A DNA stretch of 64,000 bases from Ditylenchus dipsaci (taxonomy: Eukaryota > Nematoda > Chromadorea > Rhabditida > Anguinidae), in NCBI GenBank assembly GCA_004194705.1, contig SADC01001278.1, forward strand, positions 983,428 to 1,047,427, written 5' to 3'. Position numbers and translations under genes: made by a program. Below, in pieces: positions 18,994 through 29,113 of this stretch. Position 1 is the stretch's first letter. Each line of letters opens with the position of its first letter. A model generated the notes under the pieces. It searched no databases. It was not told the DNA's origin and saw only the letters and a list, made by a program, of their open reading frames with translations.

Positions 18994-21094
18994 ATGAGCT
19001 TAATCAGCAGACTATTTGGTAAAGGGAAAGAGGCCGTCCAGACCCTCAAGCTGCAATAGAAAAACTGGCCGATGTGGAGGAATTGCTGCTGAAAAAACAA
19101 GTGAACTTGGAGGAAAAAATCAAAACTGTAAGTTATAAAATTTTAAATAGGGGCTATCCTCCTATCTGAATTCGTTACATTTTTATTCAGGAGCTAGCGA
19201 CTGCAAAAAAGCACGGAACTAAAAACAAACGCATGGCATTGCAGGCGCTCAGACGCAAAAAGAATCACGAGAAAGAATTGGGTGAGATTTAAGCCCATTG
19301 CCTTGTGTTTCGTAAGAGTTGTATTGGTTAATCTATAAATAAATTCCGCCGTTTGAAAAATTCTTTTTTTATTTAAAAATATATATTAGACATCTCAGTG
19401 GCTATGTGTTCAGGGTGAAGTTTCCGAGGAAGTCCAACCCTTGAAACACATTTGTTCTAGTCTTTGGTTTCTGATCATAACTTTTACTATCTACACTTTC
19501 AAAAATGTTACTGACTAACTGGCACTCATATCTCAGCAACCTAGAAATTATGAAAAGTCTACAGTACATAATCTAAATACATTACAGTCGACTCCCGCTA
19601 ACCCGGCACCCCAAAAAGTTCGTTCCCGCCTTGGGTCCGACACTTTTTTTAACCCAATTTTCGAAGTATTTTTTCAATTGTGTTTTTACAGTCTGATAGT
19701 AAATATCGTGAGGATTCCGATTTTGCCGATCGTTTTTCAAAAATCTAATATTTTTGGCTCTAAAAGACCAAAACCCGCTAACCCGGCACCCTTTTTAAAA
19801 TATGGTGCCGGGTTAGCGGGGTTTTGGTCTTTTAGAGCCAAAAATATTAGGTTTTTGAAAAACGATCGGCAAAATCGGAATCCTCACGATATTTGCTATC
19901 AGACTGTAAAAACACAATTGAAAAAATACTTCGAAATTGGGTTAAAAAAGTGTCGGACCCAAGGCGGGAACGAACTTTTTGGGTGCCGGGTTACCGGGAC
20001 TCGACTGTATTACAAAGAATTTGGAGAAAACCATTCCGAAGTGACTTTTTATTTCCTTTAAGCCAGTTCACGATCATTCGTTTTTCGTCCGCGTCCGCAC
20101 GCGCATTTTAGTGTTCACAATGCATCCGTAATGCGGTCTGCATAATTAATGCGAACAACATAAAATGCATATACGGAAATGCAAAAAAAACAAATTTTTT
20201 GGCTTTTTCTATGATATGGTATGAACCTTTTGAAGTAATTGGCTTTTCAAGGTTTACATAGCCGTTTGATCAAATGGTTTAACGAATTTTTCGGTAATTC
20301 AAAGTGCCGTTGTGAATGCCACCCCGCATTCGCACCGGCATCCGGATGCTGATTCATTGAGAACGTGGTGGTATAGACGCCCCTGCTACAACAGACCCCG
20401 CTACCGATATTTTTTGACTGAAATTTTCCGAGTTAAGGCCACCTAAACTAAAAATCTTAAGGTGGTTGAAAAATAAATGCCGGGGGTGTCTATTAGAAAA
20501 AAGCGGTATTCCAAAAATAACAATGAACTGTCCTATATCCAGCTGACCCAGCCTTGCCCAGTGTGATCAATATTTATTCGACAAGTGTTTAGACCACGTT
20601 GACGGCGTCCTGAACACAATCACCCAGCAGAAGAACGCTTTGGAGAATGCGACTATGAATGCAGATGTTATGCAGGTTATGTCGAGCTCATCTAAAGCAC
20701 TCAAAAACGCGCATGGAAATATGAGTGTAGAGAAGGTAAGTGTTGCATCAAGAAGAGGTTATCAAATAAATTTTTCGAATCTTAGATAGAATCCATGATG
20801 GATGAGGTAAGTGAAGGACTTGAGGAAGCAGATGCTGTGAGAGATGCCTTTGCTTCTGCAAATGATTATGACGTCGATGAACTGGAGCAGGAGCTTGAAC
20901 AATTGCAAAGGGTATTTTTGAAGCTGTTTGGAAAAAGTATGATATGTAAGTGTGTTCAGGAAGAGGAAGACCAGCAAATGGTCAAGCACAAGTTCCCAGT
21001 AACCCCAGTCAGCAATCCAACACGCAAAGTGGAAGAATCTTACACAGATGAAGAAGAAAAGGAATTACAAAAACTAGCTAGTTGGTCTACTTGA
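18994..21094 (+). CDS. CHMP4: ESCRT-III subunit CHMP4/Snf7/Vps32
   Basis: Exons 18994-19127, 19191-19281, 20593-20735, 20786-20911, 20960-21094 encode about 209 residues, close to the 220-230 usual for CHMP4. The N terminus MSLISRLFGKGKEAVQ is the basic membrane-inserting helix. The core includes KKHGTKNKRMALQALRRKK and ALENATMNADVM. The acidic tail ends EKELQKLASW, matching the C-terminal L..L..W helix that binds ALIX/Bro1-domain proteins. CHMP4 polymerises on membranes for endosomal budding, abscission and membrane repair. Exon 1 is one base short: the frame shifts at CCC 19043-19045 between VQT and PQAAIEKL. Adding one base makes all phases agree. A near-perfect 427-bp foldback sits in intron 2. 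Confidence 0.94.
19583..20009. mobile_element. Full-length palindromic MITE, CAGTCGACTCCCG ends
   Basis: TA-bounded 427-bp inverted repeat centred near 19797. The end motif CGCTAACCCGGCACCC recurs at the centre. Arms are nearly identical by eye, suggesting a young insertion. It lies in CHMP4 intron 2. Its body (GGGTCCGACACTTTTTTT, GATTTTGCCGATCG) matches the element at 61567-62003 although the ends differ. Confidence 0.85.
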
Positions 21095-21253
21095 ATTAAT
21101 GGATACTTATTATGTAAAGATGTGCAAAGCAAGAAGCTAATTTTTGACACAAATATAAGCAAATCTATAGTTTACTTTTTATGGAACTTTATTTTTTACC
21201 TTCATTTTTTTAAATTTCACATGACTGAAATTTGTCTCTAACCCTTGTAAAAG

Positions 21254-21615
21254 TACCCGCAGTCCAGCCCCGTTAATTTGGTGACCCGGCAGCCCCTCAA
21301 GTTCGTCCCCGCCTAGGGTTCAACACTTTTTTAACCCAGTTTTCGAAATTTTTTCCAATTCTTTTTTGACATTCTGGTACCAAATGGACTTTATTCAGTT
21401 TAGGGGGCATTAAATTTTTGCCACGTGATTTTTTCTTAAAATTAGAAATTTTTCAAGAGTTTTAAGTAAATGACCGGTGAAATCGGATTTCTTACGATAT
21501 TTGGCACCAGGCTGTAAAAAAAAATTGGTAAAAGCTTTTGAAAATTAAGTTAAAAAAACGTCGAACCCTGAGCGGGGACGAAGTTGAGGGAATTCCGAGT
21601 CAGGACTCTACTGTA
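21254..21615. mobile_element. Aged relative of the 19583 palindrome
   Basis: Diverged inverted repeat from TACCCGCAGTCCAGCCCC to GGACTCTACTGTA. The body keeps AACACTTTTTTAACCCAGTTT and GGGACGAA blocks. It lies just downstream of CHMP4. Confidence 0.65.
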
Positions 21616-21729
21616 ATAGAGTTAGAAAACTCTGTAAGGCAGGGAAATTTCTTCTTGGAAGCTTCTTTTTACAGAGCTTTCAGAACATGCAGAAAAAAGT
21701 TCTTTTTAGTAATATGACAAAGGGCTTTA

Positions 21730-21929
21730 TTAAAAGACTATGGTTTTTGCGCGCAGTGGCATGTGCAAAGTTTGAATTGGCGGGGGAAACTTCTCTTTTG
21801 TCTCAAACTTTACTCTTTGGAGTCGTTCGACATTACTCCAAAGAGTATGGTGCCAGACGAAAGAGAAGTGTCCCCCCGCCAATTCAAATTTTGCACATGC
21901 CACTGCGCGCAAAAACCATGGCCCTTTAA
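21730..21929. mobile_element. Palindromic TTAA-family element
   Basis: A 200-bp near-perfect hairpin bounded by TTAA. The left half contains TTTTTGCGCGCAGTGGCATG and the stretch TTGAATTGGCGGGG, and the right half is its complement. Copies: 43694-43890, 58637-58836, 61003-61199, truncated 6757-6912. TTAA targeting is typical of piggyBac-type elements, but no transposase is present here. Confidence 0.8.
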
Positions 21930-22310
21930 AAAATAGACGGTGATGTACTTTTTTAAATGACGTAAAATGTGTAATAAATAGATGGTATTTTGTATGTAGC
22001 ATAAAAAGTTGACAAATTTTCAAAAAATTTAATGAAAAACTCCTTATCACCGTATTTACTTTAACAGACCCCCTCAACTTTTAAGATCTGTATCTGCGGG
22101 CGGAATAAATTGAATATTCTTTATTATTATAAGCTATATATTCACACTCTAAATTCTGTTTAGAAGTTTATTATCCAGCCAATATGTTTTACAGATAATT
22201 AAATTTTCAAATCTTTTTATTTACACTTGTTCTTCTCCTGGGTCCTTCTTCCCCCGTTTGAACACCTACATCATCCGCTCCAACTACCTGCTCAACCCCA
22301 CCAATCTCAT

Positions 22311-24542
22311 CTATTGGTGGTTGAATGGATTTCTGGCGTATTTCATCAGATAGCCGTCTGTATTTGGATGTGGTACCGGCATTATCGACTCGTAGTCCTG
22401 CATGTATGTTTGCGGGGTTGAGTGGCAAGCCCTTAGCCCATTGTTGGATACTGGATCGCCCACTTGTGGTAGATGAAGAGCAAGATTGTGGTTGTTTGCT
22501 AACAAAGGTAGCTGAGCCTCCTGGGCCCACGGCTGCTTGTTGGGGTTTTCCGGGATGCTACTTTCTGCTTGAGATCTTTGGTGGGATGCTGCTGGTACTT
22601 GGCGGATGTCCACTGATATGGCTGGTTGTGGATCAGGTCTTGAGGAGCAGTTTGGTGTCCTCCTCTGTGCAGTCTGCAACTTTCTTAAACAGGAATCTAA
22701 GGTATATATCAAGAGTAATTTTTTGGCACAGCTTGTTACAAAGCCCGATAAATAAAAAATTTGGAACAAAATATCAAAAACTGATATACCTTCTGCTAGA
22801 GCAGCATGCGAACAGTTTGATATCCGGGTGGTACATCACACAAATTAAGGGAAAGCAGCAAAATAGACACACATACAACCGTCGAAGAAGTAGATGATGA
22901 CCTGAGAGCCGACATGGTTGACAGAATCCCTCATGCCCACCATATAGAAGATGGCCAGGGTGACCACTATTGAAGACAACAAATAGACTACTACAAAACA
23001 GCTCATTTTTAAAAAATTATTATCATGCAAACTCACCAAAGCTAGGCAGCACTGTGACAAACATGACCCGTTTTATGGCAAAAACTAGCTCGTTCCTCAG
23101 CCTTTCTTCCATGCTTACAAAGTTGGTGAAAGTGCGCCGAACTTCCAGCCATTTACTTGAGATTGTTAAGAAGAAGAAACACTTAAGATACTTGTTTTAT
23201 TTTTTTAACTGAGACATTACTTTGAAATCACTAACCACTAATTGGAATGTCGCCATGACTGAAATTAAATATTTAGTCGTCCTTTTCGGTAATTATGATC
23301 ATTTGAAAAAAAATTATGGCTCGTTCACGAACTGCGACTTAGACTTAGACTTTTATGGCTACATGAACAACTTTTAGTCTCAGTCTAAGTCGCAGTCCGT
23401 GAACGAGCCATCAACCTTTTTTAAGACTCTAAACCATTTCTATTATTTTAATCTTTTTTGCTTCAAAATAGCAATAAAAATGAAAATTAAGAAACAAACA
23501 AAAAATTGTTATGTCAACTAGTTTCTCAGTAGTCTGAGTCTTAAACAGACGAGGGATGGTTTTAGGCAAGATACCGTAATGTTTTTAATATAAACCACGC
23601 GCTTCTATTTATCAACCCCTGAAAAGTCTGGAAAGTGTAAATCAAAAATAGTCTCAGTGAAAAGTAGGGGGGGGGGGGGGTGAGGCTTCTATTGAAGGGG
23701 GCTTCTATTAGAAATGTAACGGTAATTATCACACATTCAAATTAGTTTTTGGTTTATGCCAGGGTATGTAAGTGTGCTTTTTAAAAAGATTTGTACTTTT
23801 TCGGGACCCCAAATCTTTTTTATTTTTGAGGTTTTACGTCAAATTTTTCTGGTGCTCAAAAACCAATAAGCACTGGATAAAATAGCATTTCGACGAAAAA
23901 TGACCCGATTATACTTTTTTGACCAAATGTAAAAATTTAAAAAATTTAGTTACGTACCCTGGTTTATGTATATCGTATCCAACACTCTAAAACAGATAAA
24001 AATAGAATTCTACAGATGTCTTTCTAAACTAGGGGTCTGTGTTGAAAAAATGGTTCAGTTATTTTCACAAAACATATTTTCACCTAGAAAAGTGGCTGTG
24101 GCAGAAGCATAATGCAGTTCCATCCGGACGATGGTCTCATTCTCGTGCTTTTGACAGTGTCTTTTGTAGATGATCTTTTGTGGAAATATCCAGCTGATCA
24201 AGCGCAAGTATAGGTACAGGCAAAACGCTATGAAATACTGAAAACCACACAAGCTACTAAAATCAAATAAACCTAACTAATTACACTGCCAATAATTATG
24301 GTGTAGGCAAAAGTGTGGTAGTTTTCGAAGCAGGCCTGTTGCAACGCTGCCAATAGATTGGATCCATCGTCGTCTTCCTGCAGCTTACCATCTTTGGCTC
24401 CACCACTTCTTCTAGGCACATTTGCGCGAGGTTGTACTGCTGATTGCTGACCTACTACAATGGTGTGTGTATAATCTTCTTGAGGTGTAGTTTGGTTAGA
24501 GCTAGAAGGATTCCTTCCGTCCCCTTGGCTCATTGGGCACAT
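22311..24542 (-). CDS. Multi-pass membrane protein, family unknown
   Basis: Exons (minus, 5' to 3'): 24542-24285, 24237-24084, 23258-23236, 23181-23037, 22990-22790, 22683-22311, about 384 residues. A polar N-terminal tail of about 75 residues precedes four hydrophobic segments: YTIIIGSYFIAFCLYLYLRL (about 78-99), ATATFLVMATFQLVCFFFL (about 132-153), PSFVVYLLSSIVVTLAIFY (about 187-213), and VIIYFFDGCMCVYFAAFP then LICVMYHPD (about 224-249). A cytosol-like tail rich in Ser/Gln/Pro follows, with TYMQDYESIM. The last helix recalls a GPCR TM7, so upstream exons might complete a seven-helix protein. Exon 5 needs one extra base at the GGG run (+) 22849-22851; phases then fit. The start at MCPMSQ is tentative. 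Confidence 0.65.
23318..23409. mobile_element. 92-bp palindrome, GGCTCGTTCACGAACTGCG ends
   Basis: Inverted ends GGCTCGTTCACGAACTGCGA / CGCAGTCCGTGAACGAGCC enclose repeats of AGTCTAAGTC / ACTTAGACTT. No clear target duplication. It is intronic in the minus-strand membrane-protein gene. Confidence 0.65.
23573..23722. mobile_element. Degraded TACCGTA MITE with a long G run
   Basis: TACCGTAATGTTTTTAATA on the left and GGCTTCTATTAGAAATGTAACGGTA on the right. The interior contains a G12-13 tract near 23668-23680 and a reiterated GGCTTCTATT. Intronic. Confidence 0.55.
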
Positions 24543-24845
24543 TTGCTTGTGAAAATGAATGAGAAGACCAGCAGCATACCTCAATTAAAAAGCCTCTTCT
24601 TGGAAAAAGTAGTCAATATGTAGTTTTTGACTAGAAGTTGTTGTTCAATTGAAGTTCTTGACTGGAATTATAGAATTTAGTAGTTACTTTTTTAAAGATA
24701 TGTACAACAGGTTTAAAAACAATATATATTTCAAATTTCTGCAATTGTTATATGGTGGCCTGAGTGTTTGCTACTTTTTCAATTGGTCGAGGGTTAAAAA
24801 TGATCAAATGTGTTTTTTAATTTATGTAAAACATAAATTTATCGC

Positions 24846-25084
24846 TTAAAGGGCCTGACCTCTTCCTACTCGGTGGTCCCCGCCAATTCAAAAATTTTCC
24901 TCGATCATTGGACTTCTGTACGGATTTTTCCGCCACGTTTCTAACAAAACTAGGCCTGAAATCAAATTTTAGGCTTAGTTTTGTTAGAAACCTAGCGGAA
25001 AAATCCGTACAGAAGTCCAATGATCAAGGGAAAATTTTTGAATTGGCGGGGGACCACCGAGTAGGAAGAGGTCAGGCCCTTTAA
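24846..25084. mobile_element. Palindromic TTAA element, GGGCCTGACCTCTTCC ends
   Basis: A 239-bp near-perfect inverted repeat bounded by TTAA with ends AAAGGGCCTGACCTCTTCCT. A second copy of nearly the same sequence lies at 28258-28498. Both include GAATTGGCGGGGGACCACC. Confidence 0.8.
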
Positions 25085-25089
25085 GGACA

Positions 25090-26450
25090 GTCAACCAGTA
25101 AAAACATAATTTCCTAGAATTTTCTAGATTGAAATGAAATCGCTTGCGCCACCATGTGAAAGTCTCTGTTTTTCAAAAATCACAAATCCTAAAATGGGAT
25201 CTGCTAATTTGATAATTTTTGCAAAAAGATTCCTAATACCGGGCTTTTACATTATTCAACATCGAGATAAAAGATATAAAAAACTGGCCTATCCAGTAGT
25301 AGTTGGTTAGATATTTTTTCATACAGTAACATGCATGCTTAAAACATGTGCGATTTAGCTTCCAGCATTGTTAAAACTGCTAGCTTTGGTTTTAAGTATA
25401 ACTAAATTCTATCACCTTCAAAATAAAAGATAATTGATATTTAAAGCTAACCTAATCCTAGCATAATAGTTAACCTTTCTTCGAAAGTAGTTTTTGAATT
25501 TCAGCAAAATTCAATGTTCAATTTATCGGTTGAGCTTTTTCGTATCAGCCAAGGTAGAAAGTCAAAAGTTTTAAGTCAAATTTCTGTTTCAAAAAATATC
25601 CGTTTTAAGAGTTGAGAAATACGAATAAGTCGTCAAACCAAGCTTTTGGAAGATAACCTGTAGTATACTTCTGCCCATTGGAGCAAGCACTTTTAAAGTC
25701 AGGCTAAACTAGACGATTTTTTTATGAATTCACTCAACTCTGCCTACACATTTGTTATCGCAGGTACTAAAAAAGACCAGTGTTGATGTATGGTGTTAGG
25801 AAACCAAGTTTAATTAACAAATTCAATTTATACGAGCCACAGGTGAAATCTTAAAATCAAAAACCTAATACACACTGCTCTCACCAAATTCAATTTTATT
25901 TGGGTACAGACATAAGATTATTTAGTCAACAAAAACCAAATTGTTGTAAATAGAGCTAAAAGAAACAAATCGATACAACAAGGAGTGCTTATCTCATTTT
26001 GGACCGCAGTCATTAAGATTCACCTGCTGCTGTCTATGGTGATCATATGAGGGAGACACAAAATTACCCTCGTTTTACTATTATTTTCACCACAAACTGC
26101 AACTACACAACAACAACCCGGAGGTTTAACAAGACTAGAAGGTTTTCCAAGTACCTCAGCACGACAACAATCAAAAAGCAATAAATATTGTAGCAAATGA
26201 TAACTAGGCATTGCTGATCTACAGGCACACACCGACAATGCAAACACTGCAGTCTTATTCATAATAATAGTACAACCAATTCTTCCTTTCTTCTCTAACC
26301 CTCTTTTCATAAATTTCAGACAAAAAATGGAGTATTATTATTAGTTGTAGAAATACATTTATTGGGAACGTAACTTACAAGATATTTTAAAAACTCAAAG
26401 CTCAAAGAAGTGAAAAGCCTTCTCGTCTTATGTCTAAACAGCCTATTGTA
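25090..26450. other. Region without a supported gene
   Basis: A 96-codon open frame (26020-26310, minus) lacks a recognisable domain and splice context. A competing frame on the + strand, with PAAVYGDHMRETQNYPR, is equally open. Exons upstream of the minus-strand membrane-protein gene could lie here but none could be recognised. Confidence 0.35.
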
Positions 26451-26453
26451 CAA

Positions 26454-26661
26454 TACAGTCAAACTTCTCATTAAAATAACTCCAAGGGACCGGTTCGAGC
26501 GTTATGTTAATGAGAAGTTATGTTAATGGGAAGATCAGTTAGGGGTTTAGGGTTAGTTACAGGGTTTTCTTCGCAAACCAACCAAATCGACCCTAGCATA
26601 TGTTATGTTAATAAAAAGTTTATGTTAATGGGAAGTTATGTTAATAAGAAGTTCGACTGTA
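26454..26661. mobile_element. TA-flanked MITE, CAGTCAAACTTCTC ends
   Basis: TACAGTCAAACTTCTCATTA and GAAGTTCGACTGTA enclose repeats of the unit GTTATGTTAATGAGAA or a variant (at least four copies). This follows the pattern of the other CAGTC elements, in which the subterminal motif is reiterated internally. Confidence 0.7.
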
Positions 26662-27051
26662 AAGACCATTATCCGCATCGGTCATCTGTCGATTTTTTTG
26701 TTGGTTTTTTTGGCTAACAAGTTCAGTGTAAGGTTCAGGCTAAACTCAAACATTTTTATCGAACTATAAAATGCGAAAACCTGAAAACTGTGTAGAGTAA
26801 AGGTTTCGAAAAGGTTTCCAATTCCTTATAAAATAGACCAAAATAAAAAGAAATCAATTTTAAAATTCAAATCAAATCATTAAGACTAACCTAAATATTT
26901 GAGTCTAGCTAATAAACCTATGAAAACTGACAAAAATAAATTTTAGATAGACTGAGTTTTAATATTTTCATGCACAGTTATGGTTCCTAAACTTCCCTAA
27001 TGTATGATTTATGCGAGTTTGAGTTCTTAAATTATTCAATTAGCTGAAAAA

Positions 27052-27387
27052 GTGTGGGCTCGAAAATTTTCAAAACGAGCAGTGGTTTATTTTGGGTCTT
27101 GTAAACTTAATAAATATGACTCTCGGCCTGAATCGAAAGCACATATTTATGATATTCTAGCAATAGCAAGGAAGAAGAACAAAGAAAAGTTTTGTGTGTC
27201 TGAGCTTGCCCTATTTCTGTGTGCTCTATTGTATGATTGGCGCACTAATCCCTCTTCGGTGTGTCTGCTAGCAATCAACAACAATGTCATGGCTATGATC
27301 AATAAATATGCATACACACAAACATTTCGTGCTCAAACATGTGCTATAGAGTTTGTGATTTATTCTTTCAAAGAAAACTATGAGTAA
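27052..27387 (+). other. 111-codon open frame of uncertain status
   Basis: A long open frame for AT-rich DNA, preceded by an acceptor-like TTATTCAATTAG. It encodes AEKVWARKFSKRAVVYF then SELALFLCALLYDWRTNPSS. No domain was recognised and no partner exon found. It may be an isolated exon or chance. Confidence 0.25.
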
Positions 27388-28035
27388 CTGTAGTATAGCT
27401 GAGACTTCATGCCAGGTTAATAAATTATACGAAACAAAAGCTCAAATACAAATTATATCTATTAGAGACAAAAACAATGACAAAATAATGACTGGATAAA
27501 CAAATTTGGTCAACAAATCATGCAATCAAGCCTGCCCTTAACATTTCGAACTTTTTTGGCTGTAAGATGTGTAATAGAAGAAAACAGTAATTCAAGTCTT
27601 TTTTGAACAAAGAAGTAGATTAGCACGTTTTTAATTACACACTAACTGTTAGCTGAAAGAAGACTTAAGTTCTTTACAACAAGAAAGTTGGTTGTCAAGG
27701 AAACACAAAAAACTTGAATTTGATAGTGTTCAAATGACGCGAGAATATTGTATTATTGATAAATTGAGATTGTCTAAACACACCGGACAAACTACAAATG
27801 CAATAATTTGAATTTTGATTTTAAAATGCAATGGTTTAAATAATTTACAGGTGTTTTCGTAAGAATGAAAATAGAAAAATTCGAAAAAAAAATATTTGAA
27901 GTGAACGAAAAGAAATCAAGTCAATTTTTAAATATCACAAAATTTTTGCAGTCAAAGTATTAAGAAAGTCAAACAACTTGACAAGTTTTGGATTGCTAAC
28001 ATTTAAAATTATAATGATTTTAAGAACTAGGAAAG

Positions 28036-28115
28036 TATGCTAAGCTATGGCGCAGTGGATGTCTGTTCTAGTTGTAATGAGATTGTTACAAAAAAGTTCG
28101 GATCTCACAGAGCGC
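28036..28115 (+). other. tRNA-like (SINE-type) fragment
   Basis: Contains A-box-like TGGCGCAGTGGATGTCTG and B-box-like AGTTCGGATCTC 48 nt apart, but the rest does not fold into a convincing cloverleaf. Similar A/B-box pairs at 55031-55108 suggest a tRNA-derived short interspersed family. Confidence 0.3.
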
Positions 28116-28257
28116 TATGATGTTTTCTCTTAGGACACCTTTGAAATGATACATGAAAAATGAAAGACGTACGACTGAGCGCTGCGACTAACTTTTCTAA
28201 CCCTTTTTACATTCAATATGTTAGTTAGAGATAACGAAAATTGGAATATTTAAACCT

Positions 28258-28498
28258 TTAAAGGGCCTGACCTCTTCCTACTCGGTGGTCCCCCGCCAAT
28301 TCAAAAATTTTCCCCTGATCATTGGACTTCTGTACGGATTTTCCCGCTAGGTTTCTAACAAAACTAAGCCTAAAATTTGATTTCAGGCCTAGTTTTGTTA
28401 GAAACGTGGCGGAAAAATCCGTACAGAAGTCCAATGATCGAGAGAAAATTTTTGAATTGGCGGGGGACCACCGAGTAGGAAGAGGTCAGGCCCTTTAA
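28258..28498. mobile_element. Palindromic TTAA element, second copy
   Basis: Nearly the same sequence as 24846-25084, bounded by TTAA, with the arms in swapped order. Both arms contain ATCCGTACAGAAGTCCAATGA or its complement. Confidence 0.8.
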
Positions 28499-28576
28499 AA
28501 AGCAAATGTTTGTTGCTACGAGCGGAATTTCAAAGTGGACAGTGAATTTTTGGCACTTCTTTAGTTCAAACACATA

Positions 28577-28768
28577 TACAGCCCACGCTCGTTAAAACGA
28601 GCTCTTAATATAAATTAAGTCTCGTTATAACGAATATCTTTTCTAGTCTCTCCGACTTTATTATGACTAAAGTTGACTACAATGAACTTTTGATACACAG
28701 AAAAAAAATCGTTATAGCGAACATTTTTTCTGCTCCCGCAGACTTGGTTACAACGAGAATTGACTGTA
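28577..28768. mobile_element. Aged CAGTC-type MITE
   Basis: TACAGCCCACGCTCGTTAAA and AACGAGAATTGACTGTA at the borders, with the inner motif CGTTATAACGA reiterated. Both ends have diverged. Confidence 0.55.
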
Positions 28769-29113
28769 GAGTCAAAAGGTCTGATCGCAATTTTTCACCT
28801 GTTTTCTAACATTTTAATAGAATGTTAAAAAATAATTTTAAACTGCAAGTGAAGATGTGAAATTTTTGCATTAACAGACTATCAATGTTTTACCACTTTA
28901 AAACATTTAAACTTAAAAGTATTCATGAGATGAGCATTGATTAGCCGTGCTGCGAATAGTCAATAAACCAATAGCTAAATCGATATGTCTTGATTTTTCT
29001 GTGCTGCTGCCGTTATACAGATCCACTTTAGCTTTTTTTTTTTTTCAAGCAAAAAAATATATATAAAGTTTTTACTTATTTTAAACAATTAAGTTAATTT
29101 TAACCATAAAAGG

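Noticed and set aside
19678..20111. 127-codon + strand open frame within CHMP4 intron 2
   Set aside because: Lies within the palindromic MITE 19583-20009; the same peptide motifs appear from the two arms.
20037..20345. Possible hAT element with GTCCGCGTCCGCACGCGCAT and CATTCGCACCGGCATCCGGA
   Set aside because: GC-rich blocks suggest a relative of the hAT group, but I could not find matching termini or an 8-bp duplication.
26020..26310. 96-codon minus-strand open frame with many Cys
   Set aside because: No signal, domain or splice context, and the opposite strand is equally open; not enough to call a gene.
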